A stretch of 64,000 nucleotides of DNA. Source: Acidobacteriaceae bacterium (GTDB lineage Bacteria > Acidobacteriota > Terriglobia > Terriglobales > Acidobacteriaceae). The DNA lies in the NCBI GenBank assembly GCA_003151335.1, contig PLXE01000120.1, positions 62,001 to 126,000 on the forward strand, written 5' to 3'. Below the pieces are notes generated by a model. The model was not told where the DNA came from, did no database searches, and saw only the letters and a list, made by a program, of their open reading frames with translations. This document shows positions 43,249 through 53,063 of the stretch, one piece after another; position 1 is the first letter of the stretch; the number at the start of each line of letters is the position of its first letter. Made by a program: the position numbers and the translations under genes.

Positions 43249-46200
43249 ATGTACCTCGAACTCCACGCTCGCTCGGCGTTCAGCTTTCTCGAAGGAGCTT
43301 CGGTTCCTGAGGAGCTGGCTGAGGTGTGCGCCGCGTACCAGATGCCGGCAATGGCGTTGCTCGATCGCGATGGAGTGTACGGCGCGCCGCGCTTTCATCT
43401 GGCGGCAAAGAAGCTCGACATCAAAGCGCACATTGGGGCAGAGATCACTTCCCTGCTGCCATCCTGCTCTAAGACCGGCGAACCTGCGACTCCGCGCACG
43501 GCATTATTGTGCGCCTCGCGAGAAGGCTACCAGAACCTCTGCCGCCTGGTGACCCGCATGAAGTTGCGTGCGCCAAAATATCCGGTTGCGCGACCTCGCC
43601 GCGCGAAAGCGGAGTTGGATGACGAGCTGGTTTTGGGTTCACAAGCTATCGCTTCCCTCGAAGACCTCAATGAATATGCGACTGGATTGATTTGCCTGAC
43701 CGGCGGCGACGAAGGTCCGCTGGCACATGCACTGGCTACCGGCGGCCTGGAGGCTGGCCGCAGCACACTCGAACAATTGATCGCGATCTACGGGCGCAAG
43801 AATGTTTACGTCGAACTGCAACGCCACTACAACCGCGCGCAAGAGACCCGCAACCAGGCAGCGATTGCGCTGGCACGCAGCCTGGACTTGCCGTTGCTGG
43901 CCACCCAAGGTGCGCAATATGCCAAGCCGGAAGAGCGCCAGATACTGGATGTCTTCACCTGCATTCGTAACCATCGCACGCTCGACACGGCCGGCCTCCT
44001 GCTGGCGCGCAACAGCGAGCGCTATATCAAGACGCGGCAGGAGATGCTGCGTCTCTTCGCCGATCTGCCCGAAGCCACCGCAAACACCGTTGAGCTGTCA
44101 TCGCGCCTTGAATTCACGCTGAACGATTTGGGGTATCAATTCCCGCGCTATCCCGTGCCCGAAGGCGAAACCATGGACTCATTTCTGCGGACGCGCACCA
44201 TGGAAGGCGCACGCGACCGTTATCTACGCCCCGGGCAAAGCGAATTGTGGCAGCGCGCACAACGCCAGATCGAGCGCGAACTCGTGCTCATCAAGAAGCT
44301 CGATCTTGCGGGCTACTTCCTCATCGTTTGGGACATTGTGCGCTTCTGCCGCGAGCAGGGCATCCTGGTGCAGGGCCGAGGATCGGCGGCCAACAGCGCA
44401 GTTTGTTATTCCCTCGGCATCACCGCAGTCGATCCCGTTGGCATGGACCTGCTGTTCGAGCGATTCCTGTCGGAGGAGCGCGGCGAATGGCCCGACATCG
44501 ATCTCGATCTTCCCAGCGGCGATCAGCGCGAGCGCGCCATACAGTACGTCTATCAACGCTATGGCAAACTCGGCGCTGCCATGACGGCCAACGTCATTAC
44601 CTATCGCGGACGTTCGGCGGCGCGCGAAGTTGGCAAGGCGCTCGGTTTTGATGGCGAATCCCTGGACCGCCTCTCCGGGCTGGTGAGTTCGTGGGAATAC
44701 AAGGACCCGGATGACACACTGGAGCGGCAGTTTCGCGATGCCGGCTTCGACCTGCGGCATCCGCGCATGCGCAAATTTTTCGAGCTTTGCCTGGCGGTAC
44801 AAGACCTGCCCCGGCATTTGGGGCAGCACTCCGGCGGCATGGTGATTTGCCAGGGACAGCTCGATACCGTGGTCCCGCTGGAACCTGCGACCATGCCCGG
44901 CCGGGTGGTGGTGCAGTGGGACAAGGAAGATTGCGCCGACCTCGGCATCGTCAAAGTTGACCTGCTGGGACTGGGAATGATGGCCGTGTTGGAAGATTCC
45001 ATCACCCTGATCCGCGATCACTACAAAGAAGAAGTTGATCTGGGAAAGTTGCCGCCCGACGATCCCACAGTGTATGACACGCTGCAAAAGGCCGACACAG
45101 TAGGGATGTTTCAGATCGAGAGCCGGGCGCAGATGTCGTGCCTGCCACGCCTGCATCCCACCCGCTTCTACGACATTGTGGTACAAGTCGCCATCATCCG
45201 TCCCGGACCCATCGTGGGCCAGATGGTTAACCCTTTTCTGCAACGCCGGCAGGGACGGCAGGCCGTCGTCTATCCGCATCCTTCGCTGCAGCCAGTACTG
45301 GAACGCACGTTGGGCGTGCCGCTCTTTCAGGAGCAACTGCTGCGCATGGCGATGATTGCCGCCGGCTTCAGCGGCGGCGAAGCCGAGGAACTGCGGCGCG
45401 CCTTCGGCTTCAAGCGCAGCGAGATGCGCATGCGCGATATCGAGGTCAAACTCCGCGCGGGCATGGAGCGTAACGGCATTCCGCCGGAAGCGCAGGAGCA
45501 GATCATCCTTTCGATTACTTCGTTCGCGCTCTATGGATTTCCCGAGTCGCACGCCGCCAGCTTCGCGCTGATCGCCTACGCCAGCGCCTATCTCAAGTGC
45601 CATTACCTGGCGGCTTTTACGGCGGCGCTGCTAAACAATCAGCCCATGGGGTTCTATCATCCTTCAACCATCGTGAAAGACGCGCAGCGGCACGGGTTGC
45701 GAGTGAAGCCGGTGGATATTGCGCGGTCCGAATGGAGATGCACGCTGGAAGACGACTTCGCGCTGCGCATGGGATTTCGTTATGCCAAAGGATTGCGTGA
45801 AGAGGCGGCACAAGCCATTGTGCGCGAGCGCAGTAAGCGGCCCTTTGCATCTATCGTGGACCTTGCCCATCGCGTGCCCGAGTTGCGCCGCAAGGAACTG
45901 GTACTGCTGGCCTCGATTGGCGCGCTTAATTCGATTGGCTGCACTCGCGAAGAAGACTTACTTGCGAATCTTGATTCAGCGCGCAAAACTGGCTCCAGGC
46001 AACACCTGCATCGCCGCGATGCGCTGTGGCAGGTGGAGCGCGCCGTGCGTTTTGCCGGTCCGCTCCTGGAAGGAATTCCAGAGAGCGATACGGCTTCGCC
46101 ACTTGCGCCCATGACACCCGAGGAACGGCTGGTCGCCGACTTCCGCGGCGCCGGGCTCACGGTCGGTCCTCATCCCATGGCGTACCGCAGGACCACTCTA

Positions 46201-46554
46201 CGCCGGGCGCGAGTGCTCTCCGCGAAAGAGTTGACGCAGGTGGTACATGGCCGTTATGTGCGCACAGCAGGGTGCGTGATCGCGCGACAGAGGCCGGGCA
46301 CCGCCAAGGGCTTCGTCTTTCTCAGCCTGGAAGATGAAACCGGAATCAGCAATGCGATCATCTCGCCCGATGTGATGGAGCAGAACCGCATTATGATCCA
46401 GTCGGAAAAGTTTTTGTTGCTGGAAGGCGTGCTGCAAAACCAGGAGGGCGTGATTTCAGTGAAGGTCAATCGGGTTGCGCCCATGCGGGAAGCGTATGCC
46501 GTTGAGAACGTCGATATTACGGACGCCGACGTGCGCTCGCATGATTTTCATTGA
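43249..46554 (+). CDS. dnaE2: Error-prone DNA polymerase III alpha subunit DnaE2
   Basis: A 1101-residue C-family polymerase. PHP domain at the N-terminus (YLELHARSAFSFLEGASVP), polymerase core with GRGSAANSAVCYSLGIT and the catalytic acidic motif PDIDLDLPSGDQRERAI, the second QHSGGM region, VKVDLLGLGMMAVLEDS, FQEQLLRMAMIAAGFSGGEA and a C-terminal OB fold (RTAGCVIARQRPGTAKGFVF). Length and lack of the replicative C-terminus fit DnaE2. It acts with ImuA/ImuB in damage-induced mutagenesis. There is no SD before the ATG, only the heptad array. Confidence 0.95.
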   Translation: MYLELHARSAFSFLEGASVPEELAEVCAAYQMPAMALLDRDGVYGAPRFHLAAKKLDIKAHIGAEITSLLPSCSKTGEPATPRTALLCASREGYQNLCRLVTRMKLRAPKYPVARPRRAKAELDDELVLGSQAIASLEDLNEYATGLICLTGGDEGPLAHALATGGLEAGRSTLEQLIAIYGRKNVYVELQRHYNRAQETRNQAAIALARSLDLPLLATQGAQYAKPEERQILDVFTCIRNHRTLDTAGLLLARNSERYIKTRQEMLRLFADLPEATANTVELSSRLEFTLNDLGYQFPRYPVPEGETMDSFLRTRTMEGARDRYLRPGQSELWQRAQRQIERELVLIKKLDLAGYFLIVWDIVRFCREQGILVQGRGSAANSAVCYSLGITAVDPVGMDLLFERFLSEERGEWPDIDLDLPSGDQRERAIQYVYQRYGKLGAAMTANVITYRGRSAAREVGKALGFDGESLDRLSGLVSSWEYKDPDDTLERQFRDAGFDLRHPRMRKFFELCLAVQDLPRHLGQHSGGMVICQGQLDTVVPLEPATMPGRVVVQWDKEDCADLGIVKVDLLGLGMMAVLEDSITLIRDHYKEEVDLGKLPPDDPTVYDTLQKADTVGMFQIESRAQMSCLPRLHPTRFYDIVVQVAIIRPGPIVGQMVNPFLQRRQGRQAVVYPHPSLQPVLERTLGVPLFQEQLLRMAMIAAGFSGGEAEELRRAFGFKRSEMRMRDIEVKLRAGMERNGIPPEAQEQIILSITSFALYGFPESHAASFALIAYASAYLKCHYLAAFTAALLNNQPMGFYHPSTIVKDAQRHGLRVKPVDIARSEWRCTLEDDFALRMGFRYAKGLREEAAQAIVRERSKRPFASIVDLAHRVPELRRKELVLLASIGALNSIGCTREEDLLANLDSARKTGSRQHLHRRDALWQVERAVRFAGPLLEGIPESDTASPLAPMTPEERLVADFRGAGLTVGPHPMAYRRTTLRRARVLSAKELTQVVHGRYVRTAGCVIARQRPGTAKGFVFLSLEDETGISNAIISPDVMEQNRIMIQSEKFLLLEGVLQNQEGVISVKVNRVAPMREAYAVENVDITDADVRSHDFH

Positions 46555-46581
46555 GGAGCTAGGCGAAGGTCGAACAATCAG

Positions 46582-47463
46582 TCACTTACTTCTTGTCTCG
46601 CCCTTCTGCTCCGGATATTCATACACTCCGCGCCCAGCTTTGCGGCCCAGGCGTCCGGCCTTGACGTACTGCACCAGCAGCGGCGCCGGCCGATACTTTT
46701 CGCCCAGGGTTTTATGCAAGTATTCGAGGATGTGCAGACGAGTATCGAGCCCGACGAGATCAACCATCTCGAATGGTCCCATAGGATGATTCAATCCAAG
46801 CTTGAGGGCTTTGTCGATGTCCTGGGCGGAAGCAATGCCCTCCTGCAACATGTAAAACGCTTCGTTGCCGATCATGGCATTGATGCGGCTGGTAATGAAG
46901 CCCGGCGATTCCTTGATGACCACAACCTCTTTGCCCATGTGCGTGCCCACATCGACCGCAGCCGCCAGCGTTTCGTCATCGGTTTCCAGGGCGCGCACCA
47001 CCTCCAACAGCTTCATCTTGTGCACCGGATTGAAGAAGTGCATGCCCACACACTTCGGCGCGCGATAAGTTACCGAAGAAATTTCCGTGACGCTAAGCGA
47101 CGATGTGTTGGAGGCCAGGATAGTGCCGGGCCGGCTGACCTTATCGAGCAGGGTAAAGATCTCGATCTTCGATTCCATCTCCTCCGGCACCGCCTCGATC
47201 ACAAGGTCCGCCTGGCGCGCCGCCTGTTCCACCGACGAGGCATATTCCAGGCGGTCAAAAGCTTCGTCGGCAGCGTCTTTTGTAACCTTCCCGATTTCGA
47301 CCGCCTTGTCGAGGTTGGCGCGAATCTCCGTCCCAGCCCTGCGCAATGCGGTAGGGAGAATATCTTCCAGGATGGTGCGATAGCCGCCCAGCGCCGCGGC
47401 ATGAGCGATACCGCGGCCCATAATGCCGGCGCCAATCACGGCGATGGTGCGGACCTCAGCCAT
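46582..47463 (-). CDS. 3-hydroxyacyl-CoA dehydrogenase (3-hydroxybutyryl-CoA dehydrogenase type)
   Basis: A 293-residue NAD-dependent dehydrogenase: IAVIGAGIMGRGIAHAAALGGY Rossmann motif (quoted in part), FFNPVHKMKLLEVV with catalytic His, VVVIKESPGFITSRI and NHPMGPFEMVDLVGLD. It oxidises 3-hydroxyacyl-CoA in beta-oxidation or the reverse direction. It is followed upstream on its strand by a 61-residue protein with only three bases between, so the two are likely one transcript. Functionally it could join the thiolase at 57 kb and the hydratase at 8 kb. Confidence 0.94.
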   Translation of the reverse strand: MAEVRTIAVIGAGIMGRGIAHAAALGGYRTILEDILPTALRRAGTEIRANLDKAVEIGKVTKDAADEAFDRLEYASSVEQAARQADLVIEAVPEEMESKIEIFTLLDKVSRPGTILASNTSSLSVTEISSVTYRAPKCVGMHFFNPVHKMKLLEVVRALETDDETLAAAVDVGTHMGKEVVVIKESPGFITSRINAMIGNEAFYMLQEGIASAQDIDKALKLGLNHPMGPFEMVDLVGLDTRLHILEYLHKTLGEKYRPAPLLVQYVKAGRLGRKAGRGVYEYPEQKGETRSK

Positions 47464-47466
47464 CGG

Positions 47467-47652
47467 TCACTCTCCCTTTTCCAGGAGCTCGATGATGTTC
47501 AGGAAATTGGGGTCGGCCTTGCGCATGTATTCGGCCAAGCGCTTCTTCTCTTCACCGCTGAGCAGATAAAAGCTGCTGTTGATGCGGCGCAGCGTCGCCG
47601 CAATATCGTCCACAAAGTTCATCATGCGAATCAGTTCACCAGTGGCAGCCAT
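47467..47652 (-). CDS. Small helical protein encoded ahead of the dehydrogenase
   Basis: A 61-residue protein of unknown function, predicted helical (VDDIAATLRRINSSFYLLSGEEKKRLAEYMRKADP). AAGGA lies six bases before the ATG. The stop is three bases before the dehydrogenase ATG, so they are almost certainly co-translated. Confidence 0.75.
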   Translation of the reverse strand: MAATGELIRMMNFVDDIAATLRRINSSFYLLSGEEKKRLAEYMRKADPNFLNIIELLEKGE

Positions 47653-47965
47653 ACCAATCCTTTCAAAACAGGTAGTAAAGCGGAGGAATGATGCGTTTTG
47701 GTCCGGTCAGCGCTGTTGACGAACGCAGCCGGCATGGATCCAAAGGACTTTCAACGGCGCACCTGACGGTGCGTCCCTCCAACGGCAAAGACCGGGCAAA
47801 CACTTATTCTCACCGCCACCCGCAATTAAGTAAAGGAGGCGAGCAAGGATGCCAGCACAGCCCGCGGTCTGGAATGATTTGGTATTGGCGCCACCGGAGG
47901 TGATGATTTCTTGCCTACGCAATATCTTTACGGCCCGAAGTACTGATTGCGCTGGAGCGGTTCCG
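47653..47965. other. Spacer between the small protein and malQ
   Basis: No gene that I can support firmly; contains a small hairpin (GGCGCACC-TGAC-GGTGCGTC) around 47757 and the beginning of a possible short ORF. Confidence 0.4.
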
Positions 47966-48019
47966 CTATGCCGCGAAATCGTCGCTCACTTTCCCGTCGC
48001 TCTTTTCCGCGTGCGCTGA
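47849..48019 (+). CDS. Possible 56-residue small protein
   Basis: An ATG preceded by AAGGAGG (47833-47839) opens a 56-codon frame ending at TGA 48017-48019, antisense to the 3' end of malQ. The product (MPAQPAVWNDLVLAPPEVMI start) has no recognisable domain. The SD is the only support. Confidence 0.22.
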   Translation: MPAQPAVWNDLVLAPPEVMISCLRNIFTARSTDCAGAVPLCREIVAHFPVALFRVR

Positions 48020-49525
48020 CGGCTGTTTCACGCATTCGTCGCGGTCTGTAATCTCGACCAGGGCAGCCAGCTTTTCCGCCAGCGGCGAGGTCAACGCGCC
48101 GCGCCGCAATCGCCATGACCAGTTGCCGGCCGTCTGGCTGGGAACATTCATGCGCGCATCGCTGTCGAGCCCCAGCACGTCTTGCACGGGAATCACGCTC
48201 TGGTTTGCCACGGAAGTCAGCGCCGCTCGAATGAACGCCCAATGCACACCATCTTCCCCAATTCCCAGGTAGGCGGACGCCGCTGCCTTTTCCTCTTCGG
48301 TCGCGCCTGAATTCCACCAGCCCACGGTGGTGTCGTTGTCGTGGGTGCCGGTGTACACAACTGCATCTGGCTCGAACTGATGCGGCAGGTATATGTGAGC
48401 GCCGCGATTTCCGAAGCCAAACTGCATGACCTTCATCCCCGGTACTTTCAGGTTCTTACGCAGATCGTGCACCTCACGGGTGATGTAGCCAAGATCCTCG
48501 GCAATGAAGGGTAGCTTGCCCAGCGCGCTCTTGAGCGCTCTGAACAGGCTGGCATTCGGGCCCGCCACCCAACGGCCATGGACCGCAGTAGGCTCGTCGG
48601 CGGGAATTTCCCAGCACGATTCAAAGCCACGGAAGTGATCGAGGCGCACGATATCGCAAGTCTCAATCGCCCAGCGCATCCGCTTGATCCACCAACTGTA
48701 GCCGCGAGAGCGGAGCGCATCCCAGTCGTACAGCGGATTCCCCCAGCGCTGCCCGGTTTCGCTGAAGGCATCAGGAGGCACACCGGCCACCACCTCGGGT
48801 GACAGGTCCGGCTTCAGGCGGAAAATTTCGGGGTGGGTCCAGACGTCGGCGCAGTCGTAGCTGACGAAGATTGCGACATCGCCGATGACCCGAATGCCAC
48901 GCTCGCGGCAATAGGAACGCAAAGCCGCCCACTGCTCGAAAAACGCGAACTGCAGAAAGCGCTCCTGATCCAGTTGCTCGCGCAACTCGGTGTGCAGTTT
49001 CGCCATGGCATCGGGGCGCCGGCGAACGATTTCTTCCGGCCAGCTATTCCAGGGCTGATTGCCGTAGCATTCGCGCAGGCTACTAAACAGCACGTAATCT
49101 TCCAGCCACCAATGGTTGTCGCGGCAGAAGTGGTCATAGCGCTCACGCGCTGCACCCGGCGCCGACCGCATGAAGTTCGTGGCCGCCTCCCGCAAGAGGG
49201 GAAGCTTATGCTGGCGCACGCTGTCAAAATCCACGGGAGAATCCAGGCCGGAGAGGGCCCCGATTCGCTCACGATCGATGAGGCCGCGATCAGCGAGACG
49301 TTCCAGGCTGATCATCAGGACATTGGCGGCGAATGCCGAGGTGCAGGAATACGGCGAGTTGCCGTATCCCACCGGGCCGAGCGGAAGAATTTGCCACAAG
49401 GTCTGCTTGGCAGCAGCAAGCCAGTCAACGAACTCGTACGCCGCGGGGCCCAGATCGCCGATACCATCGCGCGAAGGCAGCGATGTGGGGTGCAGCAGAA
49501 CACCGGATGAGCGTTGTGAAAGCAT
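47966..49525 (-). CDS. malQ: 4-alpha-glucanotransferase (amylomaltase, GH77)
   Basis: A 519-residue disproportionating enzyme that transfers maltosyl units between glucans. Diagnostic segments are RSSGVLLHPTSLPSRDGIGD, VRLDHFRGFESCWEIPA (nucleophile Asp), PFIAEDLGYIT (acid/base Glu) and YTGTHDNDTTVGWW. ATG 49525 (MLSQRSSG) is preferred; the ORF-track start is a TTG two codons earlier. Length is normal. Confidence 0.96.
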   Translation of the reverse strand: MLSQRSSGVLLHPTSLPSRDGIGDLGPAAYEFVDWLAAAKQTLWQILPLGPVGYGNSPYSCTSAFAANVLMISLERLADRGLIDRERIGALSGLDSPVDFDSVRQHKLPLLREAATNFMRSAPGAARERYDHFCRDNHWWLEDYVLFSSLRECYGNQPWNSWPEEIVRRRPDAMAKLHTELREQLDQERFLQFAFFEQWAALRSYCRERGIRVIGDVAIFVSYDCADVWTHPEIFRLKPDLSPEVVAGVPPDAFSETGQRWGNPLYDWDALRSRGYSWWIKRMRWAIETCDIVRLDHFRGFESCWEIPADEPTAVHGRWVAGPNASLFRALKSALGKLPFIAEDLGYITREVHDLRKNLKVPGMKVMQFGFGNRGAHIYLPHQFEPDAVVYTGTHDNDTTVGWWNSGATEEEKAAASAYLGIGEDGVHWAFIRAALTSVANQSVIPVQDVLGLDSDARMNVPSQTAGNWSWRLRRGALTSPLAEKLAALVEITDRDECVKQPSAHAEKSDGKVSDDFAA

Positions 49526-49654
49526 GAGCAAGAGTTAGACGGACGGAGGTAAACACTCATCACCAGCAACTGGCATTTATCCCGGTTGCTGGTCAAGACA
49601 ACGTAGGCCAGCAGACTTCTCCGCTGGCCAAAGACTCGAAACCGCTGGGCTGCG

Positions 49655-51637
49655 CTATGTCCCTTCGGAAAGGCTGGACAGACGCTCCATCTCCGCCTTA
49701 TTGATTTTGATCTTCCCTTCCTTCTCCAGCCGATCGCGCAGGCCTTGCACGTAGAGTCCTTCAAACTCGGTGCGCTTCTGGTCAAGAAGCGTCTCTTTCG
49801 CTTTGTCCCAGTTCTGCTTCACTTCTTCCGGCGAAGGCTTTTGAGCTTCCAGCACGCTCAGCACGACTCCGTTCGGGCCGCCCTGCAAGGGACCGCTGAT
49901 TTCGCCGGGCTTCATGCTGAAGGCGACGGCGGCAGCGCCATTCATGGGACCGATTTCAGGGACCTGCGCATTGCTATCGACCAAATCGCTGGTCTTGACC
50001 GTGGCGCCCAGCTCTTTGGCCGCTTTTTTCAGGTCGTGAGCGGCGTGGGCGCGGTCGGAAAGCTCCTGCGTCTTTTGCGCCAGCAGCGCTTGCGCACGTT
50101 GTTGCTTGAACTGCTGCTCCACCTGTGCCTTGATCTGTTCAAACGTCGGCGTTTGCGGGGGCTGAATGTCGGTCACCTGATAGATTGCGTACCCCTGTGA
50201 CGTCGGCGCCGTGCCCGGAGGGTCGTTCTTCTTGGCGGTGAACAGCGCGCTTTCCAAGTCCTTCGCGTTGCCAACGCCGGGAAGAGGATCGGTTTGCGAA
50301 ATGAAATCGGTGGTGATAATGAGCAGTCCCTTTTCGCTGGCAGCCTTGTCAAGACCAGCCTTGCGGGCCAGCGCCTGCACACTGTCGGCCAGTTTTTGCG
50401 CCTCGCCAGCGACCTGCTGCTGCTTAAGCAACGGCTCAATTTGCAATTTCACTTCCTCCAGCGGCTTCAACCTTGCCTGCTGCTTGCCCTCGACATGGAT
50501 AATATGGAAGCCATAGCTGGTGCGAATGATGCCAGTGGTCTGGCCCACCGGCGTAGTGAAGGCAGCCTGCTCGAACTCGGGAACCGTGCGGCCGCGCGTA
50601 AGCGGCGGCAGCAACCCGCCATTCTCTGCGCTCCCCGGGTCTTCGGAGTTCTTCTTGGCCAGATCGGCGAAGTTGGCGCCGCTCTTCAACTGCTTCGCAA
50701 TGTCGTCCGCCTTGGTCCGCGCTGCCTCCACGCCCTTCTGATCAATTTTGCCGTCAGCATCCGGCGCCGGTGTCTTGATCAGGATGTGCCGCACGGTCAC
50801 CGTCTCGGGAATGCGGTACTCGTCCTGGTGCTGGTTGTAGTACTGCTGCAGCTGGGCCTGGCTCACCGAAACCTTCTCCGCCAGTTTGGCGGTGTCGATC
50901 ACGATGTAGCGCGCCTTGCGCTTTTCGGGAATGGAATTCGCGTACTGCTGCTTGTTCTGCTCGTAGAAAGCCTTCAGCTCGGCATCGGTCGGCTTGATCT
51001 GCCTCTTCACGTCGTCCAGCGTCAGCACGGCGTAGTCGAACTTCACCTTCACGCCCTGCTTCTGCACTTGCTCGGCGACATCTTTGTCGCTGACGGAGAC
51101 TGCGCCGTTCACCAGGGCCATCAGTTTTCGCTGTGCGATCTCAGCCTTCACCTCTTGCTCGAACTGCTGCACGCCCATATTGAACTGGTTCTGGATGAAA
51201 TCTTGATAAGCCTGCTGGCCGATGAAATTTCCTCCTGGAAATATCATCTGCCCCATTTGCCCCTGGTGCAGGTAAGCACGAAGCTCCTCATCGCTGACGC
51301 CCAGGCCCATGCGATCGGCTTCATACACCAGCGCCTTCTGCGTGATCATGCCTTGTGCGGCCCGCTGCATCAGATAAGGCATGAGGGCGGGAGGGATGTT
51401 CCCCTTGAACTGCTGGCGGCCCATGAGGCGGGCCTGCTCCGATACCTCCAGCAGGGTGACCTCCTGGTTGCCAACCTTGGCCAATATCCCTGACTGCGTG
51501 ACGCTGCCGCCAAACATGTCGTTGAGGAAGCCGCCACCGGGAATGAGGGTGATCACCATCATCACGCAGATGACGAGAAGAATGCCGCCCAGCACAATTT
51601 TCTTGATCGGGCCGGGGGTTTGCAGAAATCGAATCAT
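49655..51637 (-). CDS. PpiD/SurA-like periplasmic peptidyl-prolyl isomerase chaperone
   Basis: A 660-residue membrane-anchored foldase: one N-terminal helix (IVLGGILLVICVMMVITLI), a SurA_N-type chaperone region, a parvulin domain (TVRHILIKTPAPDADGK ... FGFHIIHVEG-like, here YGFHIIHVEGKQ), and a long C-terminal chaperone region. It would help outer-membrane or secreted proteins fold. GGAG lies about ten bases before the ATG. Confidence 0.9.
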   Translation of the reverse strand: MIRFLQTPGPIKKIVLGGILLVICVMMVITLIPGGGFLNDMFGGSVTQSGILAKVGNQEVTLLEVSEQARLMGRQQFKGNIPPALMPYLMQRAAQGMITQKALVYEADRMGLGVSDEELRAYLHQGQMGQMIFPGGNFIGQQAYQDFIQNQFNMGVQQFEQEVKAEIAQRKLMALVNGAVSVSDKDVAEQVQKQGVKVKFDYAVLTLDDVKRQIKPTDAELKAFYEQNKQQYANSIPEKRKARYIVIDTAKLAEKVSVSQAQLQQYYNQHQDEYRIPETVTVRHILIKTPAPDADGKIDQKGVEAARTKADDIAKQLKSGANFADLAKKNSEDPGSAENGGLLPPLTRGRTVPEFEQAAFTTPVGQTTGIIRTSYGFHIIHVEGKQQARLKPLEEVKLQIEPLLKQQQVAGEAQKLADSVQALARKAGLDKAASEKGLLIITTDFISQTDPLPGVGNAKDLESALFTAKKNDPPGTAPTSQGYAIYQVTDIQPPQTPTFEQIKAQVEQQFKQQRAQALLAQKTQELSDRAHAAHDLKKAAKELGATVKTSDLVDSNAQVPEIGPMNGAAAVAFSMKPGEISGPLQGGPNGVVLSVLEAQKPSPEEVKQNWDKAKETLLDQKRTEFEGLYVQGLRDRLEKEGKIKINKAEMERLSSLSEGT

Positions 51638-51852
51638 GCTTTAGGAACTCCAGAGTAGATAGCTGAATTGTTGATTATAAACCAGCACTCAGGTGAGCGC
51701 AGTCTCCCCGCCTTCAACTGCTTAGCGCCAAAATGAGCCAGCATACAACCGCTGGATGCCATCTGACTCCACTCGCTGGCGGAAATTCCCCGAACAAGGG
51801 CAAGCGCTTTCCAAGCCCCATATCGGATGTGGTGTAATGGAACGAGTTTAGT

Positions 51853-52878
51853 ATGCCGAAATCGTCATCAGGGGTGCGGCGGCGCGTGCTTGCCTGCAAG
51901 CGCCGGCTTCGCGAATTAAAAATGATCGCCAAAGGGCTGGTCTCCACTGACCACCCGGTGTTGGCGCACATCATTCCAATTCGCCGCTGCAATCTCGCCT
52001 GTGAGTATTGCAACGAGTACGACGATTTTTCCAAGCCTGTCGCTCTCGACATCATGAAGCACCGCGTCGATCAACTGGCGCGCCTGGGCACCACCATTGT
52101 CACCCTCAGCGGGGGCGAGCCTTTGCTGCACCCGCAACTCGACGAGATCATCGCGCACATCCGCACTTATCCCATCCTGTCGGGCTTGATCACCAACGGT
52201 TATCTGCTCACCGCAGACCGCATTCAGCGCCTGAACCGCGCCGGCCTTGACCATCTGCAGATCAGCATCGATAACGTGATGCCCGATGAGGTCTCCAAAA
52301 AGTCCCTGAAGGTACTGGATAAGAAGTTGCAACTGCTCGCCGAACATGCCGACTTTCACGTCAATATCAACTCGGTGGTGGGCGCGGGCACGCACAATCC
52401 ACATGACGCGCTGGTCGTGGGCAGGCGCGCCGTGCAACTCGGCTTCACTTCCACCATCGGCATTATCCACGATGGCGACGGACAGCTTCAGCCGCTGAAC
52501 GAGGTCGAGCGCGAAGTGTTCCTGAAGATGAAGGAACTTGAGAGGCACCACTATGCGCGCTTCAACTGGTTCCAGAACAACATCGCCAACGGCAAGCCGA
52601 ACCAGTGGCGCTGCCGCGCCGGGGCGCGCTATCTCTACATTTGCGAGGACGGCTTGGTGCACTACTGTTCGCAGCAGCGCGGCTATCCCGCCGTCCCGCT
52701 GGAGCACTATTCGGTTGCCGATATCCGGCGCGAGTTCCTCACGGAAAAGAGTTGCGCCCCACATTGCACCGTTTCGTGCGTGCATCAGGTGTCGTATATG
52801 GATTTCTGGCGGGCCCCCCAAACCCTCCAGACCCCGCGGCCGGCGGTGGACACCGGCCCGTTAGTGCAGATCGAATAA
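51853..52878 (+). CDS. Radical SAM protein with SPASM-like C-terminus
   Basis: A 341-residue radical SAM enzyme with CNLACEYC (residues 47-54), GGEPLLHP, and later cysteines ([31 protein letters not shown]) that would bind an auxiliary cluster. Related enzymes modify peptides or activate partner enzymes; no precursor peptide or partner is recognisable nearby, so the substrate is unknown. No clear SD before ATG 51853. Confidence 0.82.
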   Translation: MPKSSSGVRRRVLACKRRLRELKMIAKGLVSTDHPVLAHIIPIRRCNLACEYCNEYDDFSKPVALDIMKHRVDQLARLGTTIVTLSGGEPLLHPQLDEIIAHIRTYPILSGLITNGYLLTADRIQRLNRAGLDHLQISIDNVMPDEVSKKSLKVLDKKLQLLAEHADFHVNINSVVGAGTHNPHDALVVGRRAVQLGFTSTIGIIHDGDGQLQPLNEVEREVFLKMKELERHHYARFNWFQNNIANGKPNQWRCRAGARYLYICEDGLVHYCSQQRGYPAVPLEHYSVADIRREFLTEKSCAPHCTVSCVHQVSYMDFWRAPQTLQTPRPAVDTGPLVQIE

Positions 52879-53063
52879 GCCCGTTTTGCCGAGTTGTCCG
52901 GCCCAACGGCTCCGATCGCTCATCACCCTACTCGTTGACTTTGTCTTTGCCTCCCCTCGCTTCCCTTTCTAATAATGTCATTTCCACCTACTTTTTGTTT
53001 GGCGAAAGCGCTATTCTGTGAGGCTTGTTCCGGAAGAAGGATCCCGCATAGGCGAAAGGGTTT

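Noticed and set aside
44224-45603. 459-residue minus-strand ORF
   Set aside because: Antisense of dnaE2, which has all polymerase motifs.
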